This document shows, one piece after another, positions 24,743 to 32,506 of a stretch of 32,506 nucleotides of DNA (positions are counted from its first letter, which is position 1; the number at the start of each line of letters is the position of its first letter). The stretch lies in NCBI GenBank assembly GCA_029907515.1, contig JARYLT010000023.1, forward strand, positions 1 through 32,506. The letters are read 5' to 3'. Position numbers and translations under genes: made by a program. This stretch comes from Spirochaetota bacterium (GTDB lineage: Bacteria > Spirochaetota > UBA4802 > UB4802). The notes below the pieces were generated by a model. That model had not been told where the DNA came from. It ran no database searches and saw nothing but the letters and a program-made list of their open reading frames with translations.

Positions 24743-25189
24743 ATGAATAAAATTTTAAAACAAGTATTTATTATGTTACTTATTCAATCAATACTTTTTA
24801 TCTCGTGCTCTAAGAAAAAGGATTATTCTGATATAGATAATTTATTAACACAGTGGGCATATGCAATCAGAAACCTGAACTATAGTGAATATAGTAGATT
24901 AGAAGCTTATCCAAAAGATATAAATACATTCAATGCAATGTATCAGCAATATTATATTGCTAATATAAAAATTGTTAAAGTGGATGAAAAACTTCATCAC
25001 GGTACGGACAACGATGGGAAGCCTTATGAATTTAAAAACGTACAATTTATAGCTTCATTATATAACAGGCAAACTGGCCGTGAACAGCAAATTGTTAATG
25101 GCGATATAAAATTAATTCGTTATATTTCCGGATCCAAAAAAAACAGAGGATGGTTATTGTCAAACAGGACTTTTATCTATCAAGAATAA
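24743..25189 (+). CDS. Small lipoprotein of unknown function
   Basis: A 148-residue protein with a hydrophobic leader and lipobox FISC (Cys around residue 22). The mature part resembles small alpha+beta domains of the NTF2/SnoaL type in outline: helix DNLLTQWAYAIRNLNYSEYSRL, then strands FKNVQFIASLYNR and DIKLIRYI, ending GWLLSNRTFIYQ. That fold call is inference. AAAGGAG lies 11 bases before the ATG. The TPR gene begins 6 bases after its stop, so it probably heads an operon with the TPR protein and the phosphatase. Confidence 0.72.
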   Translation: MNKILKQVFIMLLIQSILFISCSKKKDYSDIDNLLTQWAYAIRNLNYSEYSRLEAYPKDINTFNAMYQQYYIANIKIVKVDEKLHHGTDNDGKPYEFKNVQFIASLYNRQTGREQQIVNGDIKLIRYISGSKKNRGWLLSNRTFIYQE

Positions 25190-25195
25190 TGGATA

Positions 25196-27163
25196 ATGAA
25201 AATACGTAAAAACATAAAGTATATAGTTTTGCAGTATTTGTGTACCAGTTGTCAAAGGATTGGTGTAATATTATTTATTATTCTTTTTTCACAACTAATG
25301 ACTACGGTTGCTATCTCACAAAATCCCAACACCATCGCAGAGATTAACAAACGTGCCCAGGAATATTATGATAAAAAAGAACTTTCAAAAGCCATAATTG
25401 AATGGTTAAAAATACTGGAAATAGATCCAAATAATGAAGAAGTACAGCGAAAAATAGAACTTGTATATGAGGAAAAACATAAAAAGGATATATCATTGCA
25501 AAGAGCAAAGTTATATTATCGGTTGTCAAGGAAAGTGTTACCTGATAATGTAGAAAATGCCAAAAATAATTCAAAGATTGCAATAGAAAATTTTATTATT
25601 GCCTATAGAATGGATCCCAATGACCCTGAATTACAGGTATTACGCGAAGATTTAAAACTTTTAGATAATGAGATAAAACTGGAACTGGCCAAAAAGCGAA
25701 TGGCCGAAGAGATAAAGAAAAAATATTATGTACTGTTGGAAGATGCTAATAAATTAATGCTGGAAAAGCAGTACGAAGATGCCATCAAAATTTGGGATGA
25801 AATATTGCGATTAGTCCCGCTTGATACAGTTGCTCTTGAAGGTAAACGACAGGCTGAATTGGCCATAAGCAACAGATTAAAATATGAAAAGATAATAATG
25901 TTGATTGCATCTGGTGAAGAATTGTTTAAACAAGAAAAATATATCGATTCACGAAATGAATTTTTGCAGGTATTGAATTTAGATGCTAAAAACAGAGTGG
26001 CTAAAGATTATATATCCAAAATAGATGATATTCTTGAAGAAAAAAGGACCTATGAGCAGCGACGTATACAGGCAGAACAGTTTTATGTTGCTGGCATAAA
26101 TAATTTAAAAACATATGAGTTTGACCAGGCAAAAGACAACTTTGAAAATGCACTGGCATTAATTGACAACTATAAGGATGCAAAAGCACAACTGGAAGCG
26201 ATTCCCAGATTAAAAAAAGATTATGAAGAACAACAGCGATTACTAAAACTTCAAAAAATTGACAAAACGTTCCAGGAAGGTTTACTGGCATTAACTGAAG
26301 GTAGATATAGAGATGCAATAGCAGCATTTCAAGCTACGTTAACATTAGACCCTAAGAATGAATTGGCTAAACGCTATCTTTCCACTGCACTTGACGCCTT
26401 GAGGGTGCAGGAAGAAGAAGTTGTGGATGAAAACAACCCATATTATTCCATTGTTCAGCCATTGATTGAATCAGGAAAACGCCTGTATAATCAGGGGAAT
26501 TATGATGAATCAAGAAAACAATGGCAGAAAATATTAAATCTATTCCCACAAAATAGAATTGCTACTGAATATTTGCTACGGTGTGATTTAGCGCAGAATC
26601 CCGAATCATTTAAGAAATTTGCAGATAATATAGTTAATGAAGGAAAAAAGTATTTAGCTGATAGAAAATTTAATGAAGCATATAGAAAATTTGAATTAAT
26701 AGCTTCAATTGATCCTCAGTATCCTGAAATTCAAAATTTAATGGCATTATCACGAGTTGAAAAAAAGAAAGCGGGTTTTGAAGGAACGGATGAAGATTTT
26801 AGAAGACGATATAATGTTGCTATGCAAATGTATCAGCAAGGTGGGAAAAATAACCTGCAAAAAGCACTGGCAGAATTTAGAGTAATTAATAATAAATATC
26901 CTGAATACATTCAGGTAGCAATAATTATTAATAAAATAGAATCGCAGTTGCGTTTTGAGGTAACTGAAGAACGTGAAGTTAAAAAATTGACACCCCGTCA
27001 GCAGGAACTTGTTCGTGAATACTATTTTAAGGGTATCAATTACTATAGTAATAATCAATTTGAACTGGCTATTACTGAATGGAGAAAGGTTTTAGCAATA
27101 GACCCTACTCATGAAAAAGCAAAAAATAACATAAAAAAGTGTTTAATATTATTGGGCAGGTAA
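25196..27163 (+). CDS. Exported TPR-repeat protein
   Basis: A 655-residue protein with a long N-terminal leader (basic residues, then VILFIILFSQLMTTVAIS at about 25-42) that suggests export to the periplasm. About eight to ten tetratricopeptide-type repeats follow, for example AQEYYDKKELSKAIIEWLKILEIDPNN, ANKLMLEKQYEDAIKIWDEIL, EGLLALTEGRYRDAIAAFQATLTLDP and KGINYYSNNQFELAITEWRKVLAIDP. Between them lie charged coiled-coil-like helices. It is probably a scaffold for envelope protein complexes. It sits 6 bases after the lipoprotein and 3 bases before the SpoIIE-type phosphatase, so it may pass an envelope signal to that membrane phosphatase (inference). Confidence 0.85.
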   Translation: MKIRKNIKYIVLQYLCTSCQRIGVILFIILFSQLMTTVAISQNPNTIAEINKRAQEYYDKKELSKAIIEWLKILEIDPNNEEVQRKIELVYEEKHKKDISLQRAKLYYRLSRKVLPDNVENAKNNSKIAIENFIIAYRMDPNDPELQVLREDLKLLDNEIKLELAKKRMAEEIKKKYYVLLEDANKLMLEKQYEDAIKIWDEILRLVPLDTVALEGKRQAELAISNRLKYEKIIMLIASGEELFKQEKYIDSRNEFLQVLNLDAKNRVAKDYISKIDDILEEKRTYEQRRIQAEQFYVAGINNLKTYEFDQAKDNFENALALIDNYKDAKAQLEAIPRLKKDYEEQQRLLKLQKIDKTFQEGLLALTEGRYRDAIAAFQATLTLDPKNELAKRYLSTALDALRVQEEEVVDENNPYYSIVQPLIESGKRLYNQGNYDESRKQWQKILNLFPQNRIATEYLLRCDLAQNPESFKKFADNIVNEGKKYLADRKFNEAYRKFELIASIDPQYPEIQNLMALSRVEKKKAGFEGTDEDFRRRYNVAMQMYQQGGKNNLQKALAEFRVINNKYPEYIQVAIIINKIESQLRFEVTEEREVKKLTPRQQELVREYYFKGINYYSNNQFELAITEWRKVLAIDPTHEKAKNNIKKCLILLGR

Positions 27164-27166
27164 AAC

Positions 27167-28759
27167 ATGGCTGAAGAAAAAAAGATTAAAAAAGAAAAAA
27201 AAGAAAGTAAAGAAAATAAAGGCAAAAACAACAAAGATGAACAAAAAGTAACATCCTCTAAAGAAGTTCGTTTTAGCCTCCGTTTAAAGTTTTCATTAGC
27301 AATTATTGTTCTGGCAAGCAGTATTATTGCTGTTATGACATATTATTTTATACAACAGGAATCTGAATTACTTCGTAAACAAATATTACAGTTTGCCAAT
27401 CGTGAAACTGAACGCCTGGCGGTTATTGCCAGAGAGTCAATAAGTCAAAAGGATGAGTTACCTCTGGTTGGGGCTGTCCAGGATCTTAAAAATCTAGAAT
27501 TTGTTAATTATATTTATGTATTAGATAACAATAAACGAATAATTCAGAATTTTGATCCTGAAAAAAATGGTACTATTATTGATGATGATTTAACCAAAAA
27601 GGCATTTGATAATACCAATACAGAAAAACCAATGCTCATTATATATAAGGATGCAAAAACAGGAATTAATTTTTATGATTTGTCACTTCCTCTATTCCAT
27701 ACAGTACAAAAAGTAAGAATAGGAACAGTACGATTGGGTTTTAGTGAAGAAATTATTTTATCAGAAATCCGTAAAATGACAATTACAATCCTTTTAATCG
27801 GTGCTTTTTTTATTGGACTTTCTGTAATTGGTTCAATTGTGTTATCAAGTATTATTATTAAACCAATTAAAAAACTTACTGAAGGTGCAGTAATTATTGG
27901 TAATGGTAATCTTGATTATAAAATTGAGTTAGATAGTACTGATGAAATTGGTAAATTGGCATCAGAATTTAATCAAATGACTGAGCGATTGAAGGTTGCT
28001 CAGAAGATGGAGATAGAAAGCCGTATTATGCAGGAGCAGATTGATTTAGCTCGTGAAATTCAGGAAGGTCTGAACCCAATGGGGTTTTACAATAAAAAGG
28101 GGATAGAGATTAAAGGATTTACACGAGCAGCAAAAGGTGTTGGTGGTGATTATTTTGATTATATAGATATTGATCAATACAGGGTAGGAGCGTTAATAAG
28201 CGACGTATCAGGCAAAGGGGTTCCGGCATCACTTGTTATGGTTATGATAAGGACAGTATTCGTATCATACATCCGAAAAGGTGATGTTCAGTGTGCTGAT
28301 GTTGTCAAAGCTATTAATGATTCTCTCAGTGCTGATTTTGCTGTAGATAAATTTGCAACATTATTTTTCATGATTTATGACCGCTCCACCCACGAACTAT
28401 CATTTTCAAATGCAGGTCATGGACCATTATTCTGCTATCGATCTGCTTTAGATGCCTGTACTCTGGCAAAATTGGATGGAGTGCCTATTGGAATAATGGA
28501 GGATGTTGATTATAAACAGGCAAAAGTACCTTTAAATGTTGGAGATATTGTTGTGCTTTATACTGATGGAGTGACAGAAATGCGAAATGCCAATAAAGAA
28601 GAATATGGGCAGAAGCGATTAAAAGATTTAATTGTTTCAAATAAACATCTCAATGCAAAGGAACTTGCTGATTTAATTGTACAGGATGTGGATAATTTCA
28701 GAGGGGAAGTACCTCCGCATGATGATATGACACTACTGGTATTAAAACGTACAGCTTAA
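27167..28759 (+). CDS. Membrane PP2C/SpoIIE-type serine phosphatase with HAMP domain
   Basis: A 530-residue RsbU-like phosphatase. The N-terminal 34 residues are very Lys-rich, which is unusual. Membrane helix 1 is at about 41-62, then a periplasmic sensor region of about 140 residues (Cache-like), helix 2 at about 204-226, HAMP at about 227-280 and a coiled linker. The SpoIIE domain from about 300 to 528 keeps the metal motifs: GGDYFDY, ISDVSGKG, NAGHGP, YTDGVTEM and HDDMTLLVLK. Such enzymes dephosphorylate STAS-domain antagonists and so free or capture an anti-sigma partner. A STAS gene lies 9 bases away in convergent orientation, which makes it the likely substrate. Confidence 0.92.
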   Translation: MAEEKKIKKEKKESKENKGKNNKDEQKVTSSKEVRFSLRLKFSLAIIVLASSIIAVMTYYFIQQESELLRKQILQFANRETERLAVIARESISQKDELPLVGAVQDLKNLEFVNYIYVLDNNKRIIQNFDPEKNGTIIDDDLTKKAFDNTNTEKPMLIIYKDAKTGINFYDLSLPLFHTVQKVRIGTVRLGFSEEIILSEIRKMTITILLIGAFFIGLSVIGSIVLSSIIIKPIKKLTEGAVIIGNGNLDYKIELDSTDEIGKLASEFNQMTERLKVAQKMEIESRIMQEQIDLAREIQEGLNPMGFYNKKGIEIKGFTRAAKGVGGDYFDYIDIDQYRVGALISDVSGKGVPASLVMVMIRTVFVSYIRKGDVQCADVVKAINDSLSADFAVDKFATLFFMIYDRSTHELSFSNAGHGPLFCYRSALDACTLAKLDGVPIGIMEDVDYKQAKVPLNVGDIVVLYTDGVTEMRNANKEEYGQKRLKDLIVSNKHLNAKELADLIVQDVDNFRGEVPPHDDMTLLVLKRTA

Positions 28760-28768
28760 CGTATGAAT

Positions 28769-29092
28769 TTATAATAAATCCTCCTCACTTTCATATATGG
28801 TAAAAAATTTATCAAGAGTTGCTAATTTTAATATATTTAATACATCATCATGAATATTCATTAATGCAAACTTGCCATTGTGTGCTCTCATTTTTTTCTG
28901 GCCAGCAACAAGTGCACCAATACCTGAAGAATCCATATAATTAACATCTTTCAAATCTACCACAACACTGGAATACGAACCGTCAGTTACGCTGAATAAT
29001 GCTTTTTTCAATTCACTAACATTATACAGGTCCACTTCACCACTTATAGAAATTACTTTGTGTTCACCAATATCCTTGAATTCTATTTCCAT
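28769..29092 (-). CDS. STAS-domain anti-sigma factor antagonist
   Basis: A 107-residue single STAS domain of the SpoIIAA/RsbV type. The phosphorylation site is DSSGIGAL with Ser55-Ser56, the second Ser matching the phospho-Ser of SpoIIAA. The N-terminal strands VISISGEVDLYN and the VVVDLKDVNYM core are typical. The ATG at 29092 has GGGAG 8 bases upstream. A TTG at 29107 would add five residues. It is convergent with the SpoIIE-type phosphatase gene and probably its substrate. No RsbW/SpoIIAB-type anti-sigma kinase or sigma factor is in the window, so the downstream target lies elsewhere. Confidence 0.92.
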   Translation of the reverse strand: MEIEFKDIGEHKVISISGEVDLYNVSELKKALFSVTDGSYSSVVVDLKDVNYMDSSGIGALVAGQKKMRAHNGKFALMNIHDDVLNILKLATLDKFFTIYESEEDLL

Positions 29093-29174
29093 TGAGCTAT
29101 CTCCCAAACTATTTTACATGTATGTAATTTGTGTATATTATATTAAATTGTAATTTTAATTTCAAGCATATTTT

Positions 29175-30245
29175 TTAGCTAACAGGCAAACTGAAAGAAA
29201 ATTTTACCCAACTGCCGTATTCTGACTCAGCCCAGATTCTTCCCTTATGTTTTTCGATTATTGACTTACAAATATACAGCCCTAATCCAGAACCTTTTAT
29301 TCCCTCAGTTCCTTTTTGTTTTAAACGGGAAAACTTTTTAAACAGCTTGTTCATACCTTCAGGAGGAATGCCAACACCTTCATTAAAAACTGAAAACACA
29401 TATTCGTTGTGTATCTGTTTTAATTCTATATTAATAGTGGTATCTGCTTTGCCATATTTGATTGCATTATTAACAAAATTTGTGACAACAATTTTAAGCA
29501 AATTTGCATCAGCTTTTATTTTAGGTTTTACTTCTATAGTAAGATTAAGTTTCATGTTTTTAATGTTGTTTGCATGTTCCGGCATTTCTACAATTGGTTT
29601 AATAACATCCTCATACAGATCAATTTCCTGCTGAAATGATTCTAAAGAATCAAGTTCCATTTTTGACAAATCAAGATAATTACGAATAATATCTTCTAAA
29701 TACTGGCAGTTACGCAAAATTGTCTCAATAATTTTCTGCTGCTCAGGCGATAGGTTACCAAAATAGCCTTTATACAGTGTTTCGGCTGTTGTGTGAACTA
29801 CCGAAACTGGGCTCTTTAATTCATGTGAAACAATTGCCATTAAATCAAGCATTGCAGCCTCGGCCTTATTCTGGCGGGCATTGATTGCATTATCCACAAC
29901 ATTCCGCAACTCATCTGGTGTAAAAGGTTTGGGAATATAATCAAAGGCCCCCAATTTTAGTGCTTCTCTGGCAGTATCAACTGTTGCAAAACCTGTAAAA
30001 ATTATGACAGTAACATCTGGCTGCTCTTGTCGTAATGTTTTTAATACATCCATGCCACCTAATTGTGGCATTTTTAAGTCTGTAATTACAATATCATATT
30101 TTTTAGATTTGGCTTTTTCAAGTCCTTCTAAGCCATTTGGGGCAGTATCTATCTCTAAATCTTCTCTTCTTTTTAAAATCTTCTCACAACTTTTTAAAAT
30201 AATATCTTCATCATCAATAATCAGGATTTTAATTGTATTTGCCAT
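29175..30245 (-). CDS. Response regulator-histidine kinase (REC-HisKA-HATPase), soluble
   Basis: A 356-residue protein with the receiver domain first: acidic pair Asp11-Asp12, phospho-acceptor Asp56 in VITDLKMP, Thr84, and Lys106 in PKPF. It is followed by a HisKA domain with His141 in SHELKSP and a HATPase_c domain (NNAIKYGK, FNEGVGIPPEG, GSGLGLYICKSIIEKHKGRI). There is no membrane segment or other sensor, so it must be driven by phosphorylation of its own receiver or by a partner. The ATG at 30245 is chosen because MANTIKILIIDD gives the standard REC start. The ribosome-binding site is poor. It is upstream of and parallel to the STAS gene, 82 bases away. Confidence 0.92.
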   Translation of the reverse strand: MANTIKILIIDDEDIILKSCEKILKRREDLEIDTAPNGLEGLEKAKSKKYDIVITDLKMPQLGGMDVLKTLRQEQPDVTVIIFTGFATVDTAREALKLGAFDYIPKPFTPDELRNVVDNAINARQNKAEAAMLDLMAIVSHELKSPVSVVHTTAETLYKGYFGNLSPEQQKIIETILRNCQYLEDIIRNYLDLSKMELDSLESFQQEIDLYEDVIKPIVEMPEHANNIKNMKLNLTIEVKPKIKADANLLKIVVTNFVNNAIKYGKADTTINIELKQIHNEYVFSVFNEGVGIPPEGMNKLFKKFSRLKQKGTEGIKGSGLGLYICKSIIEKHKGRIWAESEYGSWVKFSFSLPVS

Positions 30246-30410
30246 AATAATTACAACACCATTAATCAAGATTTTTTGGTAATTTAATCTATTTACATTG
30301 AAAGCACTTAATGTGTCAAGTAAATAGAAGTTTATGTACTATTTATTATACAAACCCTTAATATCAACAATATATTAATAGTGTCCGTAAAGGTGTGAAT
30401 ATACGCATAT

Positions 30411-31784
30411 TTATTTATAATTTCTTTTTTGTATAAACAGCGTATCTATGAAGTGGGATAGGTCCAGAAAGTTTTTAACTTCACGCATCTCAGTGCAATG
30501 TGGGAAATACAAACTGGCTATACTATCACTCCAGTCCCATAAATGTTTTCTGTCAGGGTTAAGCCAGTAAATATTGCGTGATCGTTCTTTAATTTTGATA
30601 AAAGAATCAAGTCCAGGATCCTGGTTATTATTTCTTGCATCTCCAAGAATTAATACAGTAGTTTTGCTTGTTAATGCATCACTGTAATTCTGTATGAACT
30701 GGTTGAAGCTATTCCCATAATTGCTTCCCCAGCCATAAGTGAAATTGGTGTCGTTAAAAATTGAATTCAAAGCCCTTTCAGGATCCATTTCCCTGAATAA
30801 ATCAGTAATTTCCACTAAATTGCTAATAAATGCAAAAGACCGTACCTTTGCAAATAACGACTGTAATGTATATGTGAGCAGCAACATAAACCGGGAATAC
30901 TGGTTAACCGAACTGGAAATATCACACATGACTACAAGCTGGGGCCTATCAACCTTGCGATCTCTGTGAAAAATTTTAAAAGGTACACCTCCATATTGAA
31001 GATTACGGCGTAATGTTCTTTTAATATCAATCGTGCCCCGTTTTACCCGCTTTTTACGCAATGAAATTCTGTTTTTCATCTTCTGACCAAAGCGCTTGAT
31101 AAACTCACGCATTTCTTTGATTTCATCAGGTTTCAGCTGATAAATATATTTGTTCAGAAGATAATCTTCACGTTGTTTTATGGCACTGCCCATATTGCGT
31201 TCAAACATTCTTCGTCGCAGCATACCCATAATAGCTTCAAATACCTGTGGCGATAGTTCCTGTTGAGTTGAGTCATCGGCGCCACCAGAAGCAAAACGCG
31301 ATCTTCTGTTGAAAAGCGACAAGCCTATTGCACCACCAGCTTCTGACGATTGTATTTCATCAATAAAAATTTTAGTTAAATATTCATTAGATTTTTTGAA
31401 AAACGATTGTGGATGTGAATCTAGAAAATCATCTATGAGAGATTCTAATAAGGATTTTTCTTCCTGGGAAAAAATGAAATCATCAGCATTAGTATGTGAA
31501 GCATAGACTTCCAGTAATGAATCATTCCCCTTTTTTCTCTGGAAAAACTCTTCAAAGCATTGATTGAATATGGGTATATCAGTATAATCCTTAATTAATG
31601 TGGTTGCAAGGGTTTGTTTGAAAATTTCTTTTTCTGCAATTGATATCAAAGGAAGGGCATGCATCATATCCATTACTTCAACAATGGACAGGTTAACGCC
31701 AGCTTTTTTTAATACTTCAGCAAATTCAAAGAAAACACCTTTAGCTTTGTCTTCTTCATTAATGAATGCTTTATCATATATCAT
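30411..31784 (-). CDS. VWA-domain CoxE-like protein
   Basis: A 457-residue cytoplasmic protein. The first 260 residues are helical and basic (RRSRFASGG, KNRISLRKKRVKRGTIDIKRTLRRNL). The C-terminal VWA domain begins RPQLVVMCDISSSVNQYSRF, where DISSS is the DxSxS metal-ion site. LVEITDLF, the downstream Thr/Gly segment NFTYGWGSNYGNSF, and VLILGDARNN also fit. Such proteins work with MoxR AAA+ ATPases in metal insertion or complex maturation, as in CoxD/CoxE of CO dehydrogenase. Here no client enzyme is next to it. It begins 3 bases after the MoxR stop, so the two are co-translated. Confidence 0.88.
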   Translation of the reverse strand: MIYDKAFINEEDKAKGVFFEFAEVLKKAGVNLSIVEVMDMMHALPLISIAEKEIFKQTLATTLIKDYTDIPIFNQCFEEFFQRKKGNDSLLEVYASHTNADDFIFSQEEKSLLESLIDDFLDSHPQSFFKKSNEYLTKIFIDEIQSSEAGGAIGLSLFNRRSRFASGGADDSTQQELSPQVFEAIMGMLRRRMFERNMGSAIKQREDYLLNKYIYQLKPDEIKEMREFIKRFGQKMKNRISLRKKRVKRGTIDIKRTLRRNLQYGGVPFKIFHRDRKVDRPQLVVMCDISSSVNQYSRFMLLLTYTLQSLFAKVRSFAFISNLVEITDLFREMDPERALNSIFNDTNFTYGWGSNYGNSFNQFIQNYSDALTSKTTVLILGDARNNNQDPGLDSFIKIKERSRNIYWLNPDRKHLWDWSDSIASLYFPHCTEMREVKNFLDLSHFIDTLFIQKRNYK

Positions 31785-31787
31785 GGT

Positions 31788-32506
31788 TTAATGAACTATT
31801 ATGGTATTAATATTTTTCTTAACCAGTTCAATATCCTTTTCATATTTTAAAATAAAATTTAACGTATCAATTGCAATATCCCGGTTTAATACTTCACAGC
31901 CAAGAAGAGCTAATGCTTTTGCCCAGTCTAATGTTTCGCTTATACTCGGGTCTTTTTTCAACGGTAGTTTTCGTATTTCATGGATAGTATTAATTATTTC
32001 TTTAATGAGATAGTTACCACATTCAGGAACTTTTAATTTTACTATCTGCTCTTCAAGTTCCTTTGTTGGATAGTCAATGTAAAGATGAAGACACCGTCGT
32101 TTAAGTGCATCAGACATTTCACGTGCGTTATTTGAAGTAAGCAGTACAAAAGGTTTGTTATTTGCAGTAATAGTACCAATTTCAGGGATGGTAACCTGAA
32201 AATCGGATAACACCTCAAGCAAAAAAGCTTCAAATTCAGAGTCAGATTTATCAATTTCATCAATAAGCAATACCGAAGGTGTTTCATTGGTGATAGCTTT
32301 TAAGATGGGGCGTGCTACAAGAAATTTTTCTGAAAAGAATACGTCTTCTTCGGTTGACAATTTGTTCACTGCATCTTTTAATGTAGCCTGATCTTCTAAG
32401 ATTTTTGATAATTTATCCTTAAGTATCTGGGTATAGAGAAGCTGTTTTGCATATTCCCACTCATACAGCGCTTTTGCTTCATCAAGGCCTTCATAGCATT
32501 GAAGGC
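31788..32506 (-). CDS. MoxR-family AAA+ ATPase (cut by right edge)
   Basis: The frame is open from 31788 to the window edge, giving about 239 residues of a MoxR ATPase. The segment read before the first internal start contains CYEGLDEAKALYEWEYAKQ, typical of this group, so the start lies outside the window. Walker B is VLLIDEIDKSD, the sensor-1 segment is VLLTSNNARE, and the arginine-finger region is LKRRCLHLYIDYP. Walker A is not in the window. It acts as a chaperone-like ATPase with the VWA partner immediately downstream. Confidence 0.9.
   Translation of the reverse strand, partial: LQCYEGLDEAKALYEWEYAKQLLYTQILKDKLSKILEDQATLKDAVNKLSTEEDVFFSEKFLVARPILKAITNETPSVLLIDEIDKSDSEFEAFLLEVLSDFQVTIPEIGTITANNKPFVLLTSNNAREMSDALKRRCLHLYIDYPTKELEEQIVKLKVPECGNYLIKEIINTIHEIRKLPLKKDPSISETLDWAKALALLGCEVLNRDIAIDTLNFILKYEKDIELVKKNINTIIVH

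Noticed and set aside
1-32506. CRISPR arrays, tRNA or rRNA genes, prophage or integrase genes
   Set aside because: No regularly spaced repeats, no cloverleaf-like or rRNA-like segments, and no phage or recombinase ORFs were seen on either strand.

Overview
The window looks like chromosomal DNA from an AT-rich, diderm (Gram-negative-type) bacterium. Lipoproteins, an outer-membrane beta-barrel, a TonB-dependent receptor and exported TPR proteins are all visible. A short SMC of about 915 residues, many lipoproteins, and a SpoIIE-phosphatase/STAS pair are compatible with a spirochaete-like lineage, but this is an inference from gene style and not a proven assignment. No rRNA, tRNA, CRISPR array, integrase or transposase gene was seen. 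Both edges cut genes: an acyl-CoA mutase on the left and a MoxR ATPase on the right.

Layout. (1) 1-3518, plus strand: C-terminal part of an IcmF-type B12-dependent acyl-CoA mutase, then rarA and pyrE, tightly packed. (2) 3528-3670: a 143-bp element with terminal inverted repeats and nested hairpins, MITE-like. (3) 3685-8264, minus strand: a beta-barrel protein, a TPR protein, a lipoprotein, and a family of three paralogous lipoproteins, one of them a truncated copy. The two intact copies have near-identical 3' ends but diverged middles. (4) 8637-12752, plus strand: an SMC protein with no recognisable hinge domain and an APC amino-acid permease. A gene of unknown function follows at 12864-13637.

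(5) 13609-24677 is the most interesting part. It holds two versions of the little-understood AmmeMemoRadiSam set. On the minus strand, an apparently three-gene operon encodes an exported, probably lipid-anchored Memo-AMMECR1 fusion, a radical SAM enzyme with a Tat-like N-terminus, and a polytopic membrane protein with an internal spermidine-synthase-like domain. On the plus strand lie a secreted Cys-rich protein (possible alpha/beta hydrolase), a membrane-anchored protein, a thioredoxin-like lipoprotein and a TonB-dependent receptor. These are followed by a second, signal-less Memo and a separate AMMECR1 gene. The layout suggests an envelope version and a cytoplasmic version of the same chemistry, with envelope redox and uptake genes between them.

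(6) 24743-28759, plus strand: a lipoprotein, a large exported TPR protein and a membrane SpoIIE-type phosphatase with HAMP domain, probably co-transcribed. The phosphatase faces a convergent STAS antagonist gene and a REC-histidine kinase gene, forming a signalling cluster. (7) 30411-32506, minus strand: a MoxR AAA+ ATPase (partial) and a VWA/CoxE-like protein, a classic ATPase-VWA pair.
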